A stretch of 64,000 nt of DNA from Halomonas sp. LBP4 (GCF_003202205.1 NZ_PDOG01000006.1:32517-96516); one strand, 5' to 3'. Positions 45,101 through 54,439 are shown, counted from the first letter of the stretch. Notes: generated from the sequence alone by a model not told the origin. Program-made: numbers and translations.

Positions 45101-46023
45101 TTGGATTCCCTCTTCAGCAGGGTACGTGCCGTCACACAGGCTTCCCGGGCCAGCTGGCGCATGCCGCGCTGGCTGATGGCGAAGTGGCAGACCAGCCGTC
45201 CGCCCCAGGCTTCCTTCATTTCCGCCACCGGCGGGATGTTGGCACCGATGAAGTCGAACACCGTGCAGCCCTGCGCCTCGAAGAACGCCAGGGCCTCCTC
45301 GGCCACCAGGTTGTTGACGCCATCCTTCATGGCCTCGGTCTTCATGCCCGCCGACCAGGCCAGGGCATGCCCGCCGGGGGCATAGAGACAGACCCGGGTA
45401 CCCATGGGCTCGCCCCGGGCATTGCGGGCCAGGAAGCAGACGAAGTGCTCCGGCCCCATCAACTCGGCGAGATGTTCGAGCTCGGCGGCCTCCAGGCGGT
45501 AGTCGAACCCCTTGCGCGACTCGGGTCCCGACAGGCACCCCGCTACCGCGGCATAGTCGTCGCTGACCTCGCAGCGGTAGTCGAGCCGACGACACTTGCG
45601 GGCCTTCTTGCGGGCGCTGGGGTCGATGCGCGCCTCGCGCCCGGCGATCTCCAGGTGGTAGGTGAAGCGCGGGCGGGCCGCCATCTGCGCCCACTCGAAG
45701 GGGCGTACGTCGTCGGCCACCGGGGAGAGGCTGAGGCTGCCGCCGAGCCCCGTCTCGCGCAGCCGCTCGGCCAGGCGGGTCAGCGCCATCCGCTTGCGGC
45801 GATTGATCGAGGCCGGGCGTTCGCTGCTGCACTCGAAGTGGATCGGCAGGTAGGGGTTGCGCGGCGGGGTGACCAGGCGCCCGCGCCGGTTGCGGTAGAG
45901 CACCGTGTCGAGCCGCCAGGCATCGCCCCTGTCGGGGGTCAGCGTCACGGGCTCGGCCTCGAGCCCCCACTGCTGCTCGTTGAACTCGATCCACCCGGGG
46001 TGGAACAGGGGGTCAACATTCAT
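45097..46023 (-). CDS. FemAB/GNAT-type acyl- or aminoacyltransferase (Acetyltransf_6-like)
   Basis: 308-aa protein resembling the FemAB-like GNAT proteins common in exopolysaccharide clusters. Features: NVDPLFHPGWIEFNEQQWG at the N-terminus; a central basic RIDPSARKKARKCRRLDYRCEV; the C-terminal acyltransferase core AWSAGMKTEAMKDGVNNLVAEEALAFF and TVFDFIGANIPPVAEMKEAWGG. It could attach an acyl or aminoacyl group to a glycan amine, perhaps one exposed by the neighbouring deacetylase (4-bp overlap). The donor is unknown. Confidence 0.65.
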   Translation of the reverse strand: MNVDPLFHPGWIEFNEQQWGLEAEPVTLTPDRGDAWRLDTVLYRNRRGRLVTPPRNPYLPIHFECSSERPASINRRKRMALTRLAERLRETGLGGSLSLSPVADDVRPFEWAQMAARPRFTYHLEIAGREARIDPSARKKARKCRRLDYRCEVSDDYAAVAGCLSGPESRKGFDYRLEAAELEHLAELMGPEHFVCFLARNARGEPMGTRVCLYAPGGHALAWSAGMKTEAMKDGVNNLVAEEALAFFEAQGCTVFDFIGANIPPVAEMKEAWGGRLVCHFAISQRGMRQLAREACVTARTLLKRESK

Positions 46024-46040
46024 GCGCCTTCCTTAATCAC

Positions 46041-46622
46041 TCAAGATCCATCCTGGAACCAGCGAATCAGATACTGTCGATCAGCCCTCATTACCGGGTC
46101 GTGATACCTCTCTACTGGAACGAAGCCCAGCTTCTCGGCGGACGCCAGAGAGGCCTCGTTATCGAGCGATATGCGGGACGAGATGCCCTTGAAGCCATTC
46201 GCTTCGAAGTGGTGAATGGCCATTCTTCTCAGCTCGGATGCCACTCCCCTTCCCGTCATGTCTGGACTGACTCCGATGAAACCTTCATGGATCGTCTCAT
46301 CGGCAATGTCTCTTCTGTTCACATAGAACATGCTCATGCCCACCACTCGCGCTTGTCCCTGGTACCGGGCAACCGCGATCAGTGTCATCTTGGCGCCGAG
46401 CAATCGGCATACGGCCCTTATCACCCAATTGGGCCTTCTTCCACCGTGCAGAGAGGCATAGAGTTTCATCACCTGCCCATACTCACGCGCTTCCATGCCT
46501 CTATAGACGAGGTTCTCTCTCACCCTGCCGCCCATTCCAGAAACCTTGCGACCCACCACAAGGTTTCTCAGCACCACCTTGATCCCGCCACAAGCGGCAT
46601 GCAGCCTCCTTAAATGCCTCAT
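46041..46622 (-). CDS. GNAT-family N-acetyltransferase
   Basis: 193-aa GNAT protein. The acetyl-CoA loop is in GVSPDMTGRGVASELRRMA (about 131-149), with a following SLDNEASLASAEKLGFVPVERY motif B region. ATG 46622 is chosen with AGAGGA 7 nt upstream; a TTG one codon earlier is less likely. Codon use here is less GC-biased than in the neighbours (AGA, ATA and A/T-ending codons), matching the adjacent flippase gene and suggesting recent acquisition. It probably acetylates an amino sugar. Confidence 0.78.
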   Translation of the reverse strand: MRHLRRLHAACGGIKVVLRNLVVGRKVSGMGGRVRENLVYRGMEAREYGQVMKLYASLHGGRRPNWVIRAVCRLLGAKMTLIAVARYQGQARVVGMSMFYVNRRDIADETIHEGFIGVSPDMTGRGVASELRRMAIHHFEANGFKGISSRISLDNEASLASAEKLGFVPVERYHDPVMRADRQYLIRWFQDGS

Positions 46623-46653
46623 CAAGATGTCCTCTCTTCATGCCGACTGACGA

Positions 46654-48105
46654 TCAAGGCCCGCCCCCCCTGTCCTGCCGGACTCGCCACCATGTCCACC
46701 CGGCCGCCAGCGGCGTCACGACTGCGATGAACCAGATCAGGTCCATGGCTCCCTGGTGGTACAGGACGATCAGCGGCAAGGTGATGGCGGTGAACATCAG
46801 CAGGTTGACGAGCTCGTAGCCCATGCTCCTGGCGAATGAAACCCCTGCCTTGCTGAAGAACCATGCCTGCTGAAGGAGATAGACAAGGGCGCTGACCAGG
46901 GAGAAGACGAGGACGGCCATGTCTGCATCGGCGTCGGCCATGAACAGGACGAACAGCAGGCCGAAACGGGCAACGAGCATGAGCAGTTGGGCCAGCATGG
47001 CATCTCGCTGCAGCTCCAGTACGCTGGCCAACATGGACAAGGGGGACCACTGGAACTGGATGTAGATCCACGGCAGCATCCACTGGGCATAGACGCCGGC
47101 CTTCCGCCACTGCTCGCCGAAGATCATCGCGAAGAGATCCGGCCCGACGACCATGAGACATACGAGGGGAGGAATCCCCAGAATGGCGAGTTTCCTGTGC
47201 AGGGACTCGACCAGCAACGGGAGCTCGTTCCGTCTTCTGGCCTCGGGGGCATGGGCCAGGAAGACGCTGCCGATGGCATGGCCTACCAGGCTGACCGGCA
47301 TGGTCAGGATGCGCAGTGTCAACCCATAGAGACCCGCTACCGTGGCACCGTAGAGGGCAACGAAGACAATGGGCGCCAGTTGCAGGCTGCCGGTATTGAA
47401 CAATCCGGTCCAGGTCGAGTAGAGCGGAAAGTTGCTGTACCGGCGGGCCTGGCGTGCCACGCCCGCCACGGAGCAGCGCCGGAATTCCGGCCGCCTGACG
47501 GCTGACAACGCAAGCCCGGAAGCCCCTATTCCCTGCCCCGTGGCCTGACCTCCCAGCAGGGCGACCGGCCCGAGCGGGGAAGCCCCGACCTGTAATCCCA
47601 GCATGCCCAGCGCCTGCCAGATCCGTGTACGAGCCACCTCGGCAAAACGCTTCGTGCGCACCGCCCATTTGTTGAAGACCTGATAGGTCCCGACGAACAG
47701 CACCCCAACGGGGATCAACCACATGTACTCCGCAAGCTCAGGGGCTCCCAGAGTGGATGCGATTGCCTCCGACCAGAACAGGACCCCGAGCAGGGCAAAT
47801 CCCGCGGTCAGCAACACGCAGAGCAGGCCCAACAGCACCAGGTTGGCAGCATCCTGGTCATCTTCGGGAAGTGGGATGGCCAACTCGTAACGCCCGGCCG
47901 CCACCACCGTGAACAACGCCAGAAAGGCGGTGAAAACGGCCAGCAGGCCGAAGTCCTCCGGGGCATAGAGCCGAGTCAACAGAGGAGCGGCCAGCACGGC
48001 CAGCAACTGCGCCCCTGCCGTGCCCCCCACCAGCACGCTCACCCCGCGGGCGAAGGCATGGGTGGGCAGCAGGCGTCGGGCCGGGGCGGCAAGACGGTTC
48101 AGCAC
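46654..48105 (-). CDS. wzx: lipid-linked oligosaccharide flippase (Wzx-like)
   Basis: 483-aa polytopic protein of the MATE/MVF polysaccharide-transporter family, about 12-14 helices. N-terminal FARGVSVLVGGTAGAQLLAVLAAPLLTRLY and EDFGLLAVFTAFLALF are typical. It flips the undecaprenyl-linked repeat unit across the inner membrane. GTG 48105 is used: AGGGAGC is 6 nt upstream and homology starts here, though the frame is open further. The 3' part and the following GNAT gene have lower GC than the rest of the locus. Confidence 0.85.
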   Translation of the reverse strand: MLNRLAAPARRLLPTHAFARGVSVLVGGTAGAQLLAVLAAPLLTRLYAPEDFGLLAVFTAFLALFTVVAAGRYELAIPLPEDDQDAANLVLLGLLCVLLTAGFALLGVLFWSEAIASTLGAPELAEYMWLIPVGVLFVGTYQVFNKWAVRTKRFAEVARTRIWQALGMLGLQVGASPLGPVALLGGQATGQGIGASGLALSAVRRPEFRRCSVAGVARQARRYSNFPLYSTWTGLFNTGSLQLAPIVFVALYGATVAGLYGLTLRILTMPVSLVGHAIGSVFLAHAPEARRRNELPLLVESLHRKLAILGIPPLVCLMVVGPDLFAMIFGEQWRKAGVYAQWMLPWIYIQFQWSPLSMLASVLELQRDAMLAQLLMLVARFGLLFVLFMADADADMAVLVFSLVSALVYLLQQAWFFSKAGVSFARSMGYELVNLLMFTAITLPLIVLYHQGAMDLIWFIAVVTPLAAGWTWWRVRQDRGGGP

Positions 48106-48130
48106 GCGACGGCTCCCTGTGCTCCGGTCA

Positions 48131-49216
48131 TCACAGCAGCGCCTCCTGGAGCGCCGTGACGATACGCTGCTGGTCGTCGGCACCCAGGTAGGGGTGCATC
48201 GGCAGGCTGACCACCCGGCGGGAGGCCGCATTGCCCACCGGCAGCTCGGCACAGGGGTCGGCCACCGCCGGCTGCTGGTTGAGCGGGATCGGATAGTGCA
48301 CCGCCGTGGGGATACCGGCCTCGGAGAGGCGAGCCAGCACCAGTTCGCGATCCTCCACCTCCACGGTGTACTGGGCGTAGGCACTGGTATTGTGGGGCTC
48401 TATGCGGGGCGTCTCGAGCCCCGCCGCGCCGAACAGTCGTCCGTAGCAGTGGGCGACCTTCTCGCGCAGCAGCAGCTCCTCGTCGAGGATCTCCAGCTTG
48501 GGCAGCAGGATGGCCGCCTGCAGGGTGTCGAGCCGGCTGTTGATGCCGACGCGCACATGGTGATAACGACGATCCTGGCCATGACGGGCGATCTGCCGCA
48601 GCGCCACCGCCAGGTCGTCGTCGTCGGTGAACAGCGCCCCGCCGTCGCCGTAGCAGCCCAGGGGCTTGCTGGGGAAGAAGGAGGTGGTGGCGATGGTCGA
48701 GAGGCTGCCCGAACGACGGCCCCGGTAGGTGGCGCCGAAGCTCTGGGCCGCGTCCTCGATCACCGGGATGCCGTGCCGCGCGGCGATGGCATTGATGGCA
48801 TCCATGTCGGCGCACTGGCCGTAGAGCGAGACCGGGATGATCGCCCGGGTGCGCGGGGTGATCGCCGCCTCCAGCCTTGCCGGGTCGAGCAGGTAGGTAC
48901 GCGGATCGATGTCCACGTAGACCGGCCGCGCGCCCAGCAGGGCCACGGTCTCGGCGGTGGCGATGTAGGTGAAGCCGGGCGTGATCACCTCGTCACCCGG
49001 GCCGATGCCGAGCGCCATCTGGGCGATCTGCAGGGCATCGGTGCCATTGGCGCAGCTGATGCAGTGGCGCACGCCGACGTAGGCGGCCAGACGCGCCTCC
49101 AACTCTTCCACTTCCGGCCCGAGGATGTACTTGCCGTGCTCCAGCACCTGGCGGATGCCGTCGTTGATGCGGTCGCGGATCCGCAGCTGCTGGGCCTTGA
49201 GGTCGATGAAATCCAT
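48131..49216 (-). CDS. wbpE: UDP-3-keto-hexuronate aminotransferase (WbpE/WlbC-like)
   Basis: 361-aa DegT/DnrJ/EryC1/StrS enzyme. The PLP Lys is in TTSFFPSKPLGCYGDGGALF (about 178-197), and MDFIDLKAQQLRIRDRINDG is a typical start. With WbpA, WbpB and WbpD homologues next to it, it should transaminate the C3 keto group of UDP-2-acetamido-2-deoxy-3-keto-glucuronate using glutamate. It is the second sugar aminotransferase of the locus; the PglE-like one at 37340 belongs to the other pathway. Confidence 0.87.
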   Translation of the reverse strand: MDFIDLKAQQLRIRDRINDGIRQVLEHGKYILGPEVEELEARLAAYVGVRHCISCANGTDALQIAQMALGIGPGDEVITPGFTYIATAETVALLGARPVYVDIDPRTYLLDPARLEAAITPRTRAIIPVSLYGQCADMDAINAIAARHGIPVIEDAAQSFGATYRGRRSGSLSTIATTSFFPSKPLGCYGDGGALFTDDDDLAVALRQIARHGQDRRYHHVRVGINSRLDTLQAAILLPKLEILDEELLLREKVAHCYGRLFGAAGLETPRIEPHNTSAYAQYTVEVEDRELVLARLSEAGIPTAVHYPIPLNQQPAVADPCAELPVGNAASRRVVSLPMHPYLGADDQQRIVTALQEALL

Positions 49217-49241
49217 GCGTGTCGCTTCCCTTGGGTTCGGC

Positions 49242-49838
49242 TCAGGCCGGGTGGCAGGTGACGCAGCGGCCGGCCAGGCGGTAACGGTCACCGGTATGCG
49301 GGCAGGTCGCCTCCCCCTCGCCTTCCAGCGGCAGGTCCAGGCGCTCGCCGTGGCGGCTCATCCAGCCAATCTGGCGCCCGGGCACCCCCACCACCAGGGC
49401 GAAGTCCGGCACGTCGCGGCTGATCACGGCCCCGGCGCCGACGAAGGCAAAGCGGCCGATGGTCACTCCGCAGACGATAGTGCAGTTGGCCCCGAGGGTG
49501 GCGCCTTCGCGCACCCGGGTGTCGCGGAACTCGTCCTTGCGCTCGACCAGCGCGCGCGGGTTGTGGACGTTGGTGAACACCATGCTCGGACCGCAGAACA
49601 CCCCCGCTTCCAGGGTCACGTTGTCGTAGACCGAGACGTTGTTCTGCACCCGGCAGCGATCCCCGATCGCCACCCGGTTGCCGACGAAGACGTTCTGGCC
49701 GAGCGAGACCCCGCGGCCGATGCGTGCCCCGCTGCAGACGTGGACGAAGTGCCAGACCCGGGAGCCGGCGCCGATCTCGGCGCCCTCGTCGACGATGGCG
49801 CTGGGATGTATCTGTAGCTGTGTTGCCTGCCTGTCCAT
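49242..49838 (-). CDS. wbpD: UDP-3-amino-hexuronate N-acetyltransferase (WbpD/WlbB-like)
   Basis: 198-aa left-handed beta-helix acetyltransferase: hexapeptide repeats from about residue 12 (IHPSAIVDEGAEIGAGSRVW) to about 165, including NNVSVYDNVTLEAGVFCGPS and FTNVHNPRA as in WlbB. Near the C-terminus CPHTGDRYRLAGRCVTCHPA forms a Cys/His-rich tail. It acetylates the 3-amine to give the 2,3-diacetamido product. ATG 49838 has GAGG at good spacing; a GTG at 49850 overlapping the previous stop is the alternative. Confidence 0.87.
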   Translation of the reverse strand: MDRQATQLQIHPSAIVDEGAEIGAGSRVWHFVHVCSGARIGRGVSLGQNVFVGNRVAIGDRCRVQNNVSVYDNVTLEAGVFCGPSMVFTNVHNPRALVERKDEFRDTRVREGATLGANCTIVCGVTIGRFAFVGAGAVISRDVPDFALVVGVPGRQIGWMSRHGERLDLPLEGEGEATCPHTGDRYRLAGRCVTCHPA

Positions 49839-49846
49839 GTCCGACC

Positions 49847-50797
49847 TCACAACGCGAAGCGATTGAGGCAGGGATGGGCCTCACCGGGAGACGGCACCTC
49901 GGGAGTGGCGTTGCGGATGAAGTCCACCGTCTCGATGCAGTGGCGTACGTCATCCAGGCCGTAACCGCGGCCGGCGAGGATCTCCCGATAGCTCACCGTG
50001 TGCAGGTCGGTGAAGCCGCCGGAGAACTCGATCTCGCGTCCCTCGCAGAGGATCGAGCGGTAGGTGGCCTGCTGGCCCTGGACGCTCGAGGGCAGGTCAT
50101 CGGCATCGATGGAGAGGAACCAGCGCACCCGTGCCTTCTGGTACTCCAGGTAACCGGCGGCCTTCTGTTCGCCGCTGTAGTGGAGGACGTTGCGCTCCAG
50201 GTCGCCGAACACGAAGTGCAGCATGTCGAAGAAGTGCACCCCGATATTGGTGGCCACCCCCAGCGATCGACGGGGATCCCCCTTCCAGCTCGCCAGGTAC
50301 CACTTGCCGCGGGAGGTGATGTAGGTCAGTTCAACGTCGTACTTGTCGCTGCGGGGCGTCTCGGCTACCCGCTGCTTGAGCGCGATGATGGCCGGGTGAT
50401 GGCGCAGTTGCAGGATGTTGTAGACCCGCTTGCCGGTCTCCTGCTCGACGCGCTCGAGCTCGTCGAGCAGCGCCGGCGTGGGCACCAGCGGCTTCTCGCA
50501 GATCACGTCGCAGCCCAGGCGCAGGCCGGCGGTGATATGGGCGTGGTGCAGGTGATTGGGCGAGCAGACCGATATGTAGTCCAGCGCGGTGTAGGGGTCG
50601 CGCCGGCGCTGCCAGGCGTGCTCCTGGAAACACTCGAACTCGGTGAAGAACTCGCTGTCCGGCGAGATGGAGTCGATGATCCCCACCGAGTCGTTGATGT
50701 CGTAGGCCACCGCCAGATGGTTGCCGGTCTCCTTGATGGCCTTCATGTGGCGCGGGGCGATATAACCGGCGGCGCCGATCAGTGCGAAGTATTTCAT
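49847..50797 (-). CDS. wbpB: UDP-N-acetylglucosaminuronate 3-dehydrogenase (WbpB/WlbA-like)
   Basis: 316-aa Gfo/Idh/MocA oxidoreductase. N-terminal nucleotide-binding MKYFALIGAAGYIAPRHMKA and the active-site CEKPL (about residues 96-100) with downstream NIGVHFFDMLHFVFGD are characteristic of WlbA. It oxidises C3 of UDP-GlcNAcA with NAD+ (2-oxoglutarate recycles the cofactor in known members). Located between wbpA and wbpD, in biosynthetic order. Confidence 0.88.
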   Translation of the reverse strand: MKYFALIGAAGYIAPRHMKAIKETGNHLAVAYDINDSVGIIDSISPDSEFFTEFECFQEHAWQRRRDPYTALDYISVCSPNHLHHAHITAGLRLGCDVICEKPLVPTPALLDELERVEQETGKRVYNILQLRHHPAIIALKQRVAETPRSDKYDVELTYITSRGKWYLASWKGDPRRSLGVATNIGVHFFDMLHFVFGDLERNVLHYSGEQKAAGYLEYQKARVRWFLSIDADDLPSSVQGQQATYRSILCEGREIEFSGGFTDLHTVSYREILAGRGYGLDDVRHCIETVDFIRNATPEVPSPGEAHPCLNRFAL

Positions 50798-50845
50798 GGC
50801 GTGTTCCTTGTGCTCATGGGCGGTTACGGGTCGTCGAGTGGAGGC

Positions 50846-52162
50846 TCAGGCCTTGATCACCTTGTCGACGCCATCGCCGCGATAGATGCCGCGGGTGTCG
50901 ACGATCAATCGGGCGTGGGCGCGGATCATCTCGTAGTCGAAGCGGTCATGGTCGGTGGCCAGCACCACGGCGTCGTACTCGCCCAGGGTGGCGGGGCTGA
51001 GCGGCACGCTCTCCAGGTCGAAGTGGTGCTCGCGCATGGTCGGGAAGGCCGGCACATGGGGGTCGCTGTAGGCCACCTCGGCGCCGCGATCACGCACCAG
51101 CTCCATGATCTGCACCGAGGGCGATTCGCGCATGTCATCGACGTTCTTCTTGTAGGCGATGCCCAGCACCAGCACCCGGCTGCCCTTGAGCGCGCGCCCC
51201 TGCTGGTTGAGCCCCTCCATCAGCTTGCCGACCACGTACTCCGGCATGCCCTGGTTGATCTCGCCGGAGAGCTCGATGAAGCGGGTGTGAAGGCCGTACT
51301 CGCGGGCCTTCCAGGTCAGGTAGAAGGGATCGATGGGGATGCAGTGCCCGCCCAGCCCCGGACCGGGATAGTAGGGGGTGAAGCCGAAGGGCTTGGTGGC
51401 GGCGGCGTCCACCACCTCGAAGATGTCGATGCCCATGCGGTCGGCGACCACCTTCATCTCGTTGACCAGGCCGATGTTCACCGCCCGATGAATGTTCTCC
51501 AGCAGCTTGGTCATCTCGGCCGCCCTGGTCGAGCTCAGCGGCACCACCCGGTCGATGGCCGGCCGATACAGCGCCACGCCCACCTCGCGGCAGGCCGGGG
51601 TGTGGCCACCCACCACCTTGGGAATGGTGCGGGTCTCGAAGTCGGGGTTGCCCGGATCCTCGCGTTCCGGCGAATAGACCAGGAACAGCTCACGGCCGAC
51701 CGCCAGGCCGCCCTCCTCGACCCGTGGCAACAGCTCCTCCTCGGTGGTGCCAGGGTAGGTGGTGCTCTCCAGCGAGATCACCTGCCCTTCGCGCAGGTGG
51801 CCCTTGAGGGCGTCCACGGTATCGATCACGAAGCTCATGTCGGGCTCGCGATACTTGTTCAGCGGAGTCGGCACGCAGAGGATCACGGCATCGGCCTCGG
51901 CGACACGGGCGAAGTCGGTGGTCGCCTCGAAGCCGGCGTCGCGGGCCCTGGCGACTCGCTCGCCGGGGATGTGCTCGATGTAGCTGCCCCCGGCGTTGAG
52001 CCGCTCGACCTTGGACGGGTCGATGTCGATGCCCAGCACCCGATAGCCGATGTCGCTGTAGCGCAGCATCAACGGCAGGCCCACGTAGCCGAGCCCGACG
52101 ATCCCGATCACGGCATCCTTGCGCTCCAGCCGGTCAATCACTCGATCTTTGATGGTGGTCAT
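50846..52162 (-). CDS. wbpA: UDP-N-acetylglucosamine 6-dehydrogenase (WbpA/WlbA-pathway)
   Basis: 438-aa nucleotide-sugar dehydrogenase. N-terminal IGIVGLGYVGLPLML (about 19-33) binds NAD; the catalytic Cys is in GPGLGGHCIPIDPFYL (about 262-277). It oxidises UDP-GlcNAc to UDP-GlcNAc-uronic acid, the first step toward UDP-2,3-diacetamido-glucuronate. Family members also include UDP-ManNAc dehydrogenase (WecC), but the neighbouring wbpB/D/E favour the GlcNAc substrate. The frame extends 22 codons upstream without homology. Confidence 0.88.
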   Translation of the reverse strand: MTTIKDRVIDRLERKDAVIGIVGLGYVGLPLMLRYSDIGYRVLGIDIDPSKVERLNAGGSYIEHIPGERVARARDAGFEATTDFARVAEADAVILCVPTPLNKYREPDMSFVIDTVDALKGHLREGQVISLESTTYPGTTEEELLPRVEEGGLAVGRELFLVYSPEREDPGNPDFETRTIPKVVGGHTPACREVGVALYRPAIDRVVPLSSTRAAEMTKLLENIHRAVNIGLVNEMKVVADRMGIDIFEVVDAAATKPFGFTPYYPGPGLGGHCIPIDPFYLTWKAREYGLHTRFIELSGEINQGMPEYVVGKLMEGLNQQGRALKGSRVLVLGIAYKKNVDDMRESPSVQIMELVRDRGAEVAYSDPHVPAFPTMREHHFDLESVPLSPATLGEYDAVVLATDHDRFDYEMIRAHARLIVDTRGIYRGDGVDKVIKA

Positions 52163-52240
52163 GACGCTTCCATGGTGTGGTGTGAGGGGTTGAGGAACGC
52201 CCCCGCCAACGCGGGAGCGGCACGGCAATCGGCCAGGCTC

Positions 52241-54439
52241 CTAGCCGCCGCTGGTCTTGTAGGCATAGTGGTAGTAGCCATAGCCGTAGCTGGTGGCGGC
52301 CTTGCGCTCGATGGCGTTGAGGATGCCGCCCTTGACCTCGACCCCGCTGCCCTCGAGGCGGCGGACCGCCACGTCGATCTCCCGTGGCGGATTGAGGCCG
52401 AAGCGCGCGACCAGCAGGGTGGTGCCGCTCTGGCGGCCGACCACGGCGGCATCGGTCACCGCCAGGACCGGCGGCGTGTCGATGACCACCAGGTCGTAGC
52501 GCTCACTGAGCACCTCGAGCAGGCGGCTGAAACGATCGCTCATCAGCAGCTCCGCCGGATTGGGCGGTGCCTTGCCGCGGGCCACGTAGCTCAGGCCATT
52601 GATCGGCGACCGACGGATCACCTCATCGAGCCCGCACTTGCCGGCCAGCACCTCGGAGAGCCCGCCCTCGCTCGCGGCGTTGAAGGCGCTGTGCACGTGC
52701 CCCTTGCGCATGTCGGCATCCAGCACCAGCACGCGCTGGCCGCCCTGGGCGATGACGGCCCCGAGATTGACGCTGATGAAGCTCTTGCCGATGTTCGGGC
52801 TGGGGCCGGTGATCATCAGCCGGTTGTTCGGCGCCTCGAGCATGGCGAAATGCAGGCTGGTGCGCAGGCCCCGCAGTGCCTCGACCGCGGTGTCGTCGGG
52901 AGCGTTCTGGGCCAGCACGCCGCAGGCCACCTCGCGGCCACGCTTCTGGTGCCGACGCTTGAAGCGGCGCACCAGCTTCTGCTGGTCCTCGGAGAGCGGC
53001 ACGGTGGCGTAGACCGGCAGCCCCAGCTCCTCGATCTGATCGGCGCCCTCCACTCCCCGGTTGAAGATGCTGCGCACCAGCACGAAGGCCACCGACAGGA
53101 AGCCACCGATCAGGGTGAAGAGCGCCACCGTGACCGGCTTGCGTGGTGCCACCGGCCCCGGCTGGGCCACGGCGTCGTCGAGGATGCGTACATTGCCCAC
53201 GGTACTGGCCTTGGTGATGCTCATCTCCTGAATCTTGTTGAGCAACTGGACGTAGACCTGCTGGGTCACCTCCACGTCCCGGGACATGCGCAGGATCTGC
53301 TGCTGGGTCTCGGGCAACTCGTGGATCTGCTCATCGAGCCGGTCGCGGCTCCGTTCCAGGTTCTCGCGCTTCTCCATCAAGGCCGCATAGGTCGGGTGCG
53401 AATCGTTGTAGCGTCGGCGGATCTCCGCCTGCTCCATCTCCAGCTCGCTGAGCTGTGCCTCCAGTTCGACCAGCTGGTTGAGCACCGACTGGGTCTCCAA
53501 CGACAGATCGACACTGTCGTGATCCATGCGATAGGCGTTGAGGGCATCCTCGGCGGAGGCAAGCTCACTGCGTACCTGGGGCACCTGTTCCTCGAGGAAC
53601 TCGAGGCTCCGTTCGGCCTCGGCACTCTGGCGGTCTACATTCTGGGTCAGATAGATCTGACCGATCGCGCTCAGGGTGCGCCGGGCACGTTCGGGGTCCT
53701 CGTCGGTCAGGGTCATGTTGAAGACCCCGCTGTCGCGGCCCCGCTGGCCGACGCTGAAGCGCGAGCGCAGGTCATTGATCGCCGCCAGGCGGGTACGCCT
53801 GACGAGGGTGAACTCGGCGCCTTCCCCGGCCTCCAGCTCGGCCACGCGCAACTCCACCCCGCCATCGAGAAAAGTCTCGTTCTCGCCCACGCGCCCCTCG
53901 CCGAGCAGGTCGTCATCGTGATAGAGGCGATAGTGGCCCGGTTCGGCGGCCACCAGGCGGAAGGCCGTGCCGAGCCACTCGGGGTCGACCTCGAGCTTGC
54001 CGATGTTGAGATACTCGCCGGCCCAGACGCTGCGCTCGGCAAAGCCAGGGCGCCCCATGCCCCGCCGCACCAGGAAGTCGCCGACCATGGCCAGCCGGGC
54101 CGGGATCACCACGATGTCGAGCCGCTGCTGATCCACCGCCTTGCCCAGCACCATGCGCGAGCGCAGGATCTCCAGCTCGGCTTCCACCTTGGGCTCCTCG
54201 CCGAGGATGGAACGCACCTCGGCCAGGGGGTTGCTGAGCCCGGTCTTGCCCTCCACCTGCACGAGGGCATCGGCACGAAAGATCGGCGTGGTCAGTTGCA
54301 CATGGACGATGGCCGCCAGCGCGAACAGGGCAGTGACGGTGACGATCAGCCACTTGCCGTCCAGCAGCACCCCGAACAGTCGCCCCAGATCGATATCGTC
54401 GTAAGCAGGGCGTGAGCCCGTCTTGATGTCTTTCGCCAT
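52241..54439 (-). CDS. wzc: polysaccharide co-polymerase / tyrosine autokinase (Wzc)
   Basis: 732-aa inner-membrane protein. A Wzz domain with TM1 at about 32-52, coiled-coil periplasmic arms (about 230-400) and TM2 near 440-460 are followed by a BY-kinase: Walker A-like TGPSPNIGKSFISVN (about 546-560), VLVLDADMRKGH (Walker A') and VIDTPP. The C-terminal tail SYGYGYYHYAY has six tyrosines for autophosphorylation. It controls chain length and export with Wza. No Wzb-type phosphatase gene lies next to it, which is unusual. Tail phosphorylation is inferred from the family. Confidence 0.94.
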   Translation of the reverse strand: MAKDIKTGSRPAYDDIDLGRLFGVLLDGKWLIVTVTALFALAAIVHVQLTTPIFRADALVQVEGKTGLSNPLAEVRSILGEEPKVEAELEILRSRMVLGKAVDQQRLDIVVIPARLAMVGDFLVRRGMGRPGFAERSVWAGEYLNIGKLEVDPEWLGTAFRLVAAEPGHYRLYHDDDLLGEGRVGENETFLDGGVELRVAELEAGEGAEFTLVRRTRLAAINDLRSRFSVGQRGRDSGVFNMTLTDEDPERARRTLSAIGQIYLTQNVDRQSAEAERSLEFLEEQVPQVRSELASAEDALNAYRMDHDSVDLSLETQSVLNQLVELEAQLSELEMEQAEIRRRYNDSHPTYAALMEKRENLERSRDRLDEQIHELPETQQQILRMSRDVEVTQQVYVQLLNKIQEMSITKASTVGNVRILDDAVAQPGPVAPRKPVTVALFTLIGGFLSVAFVLVRSIFNRGVEGADQIEELGLPVYATVPLSEDQQKLVRRFKRRHQKRGREVACGVLAQNAPDDTAVEALRGLRTSLHFAMLEAPNNRLMITGPSPNIGKSFISVNLGAVIAQGGQRVLVLDADMRKGHVHSAFNAASEGGLSEVLAGKCGLDEVIRRSPINGLSYVARGKAPPNPAELLMSDRFSRLLEVLSERYDLVVIDTPPVLAVTDAAVVGRQSGTTLLVARFGLNPPREIDVAVRRLEGSGVEVKGGILNAIERKAATSYGYGYYHYAYKTSGG

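Noticed and set aside
49724..54415. Plus-strand ORF of 1563 codons across wbpD to wzc
   Set aside because: Shadow of codon bias opposite wbpD, wbpB, wbpA and wzc; low-complexity His/Gly/Leu composition and no domain.
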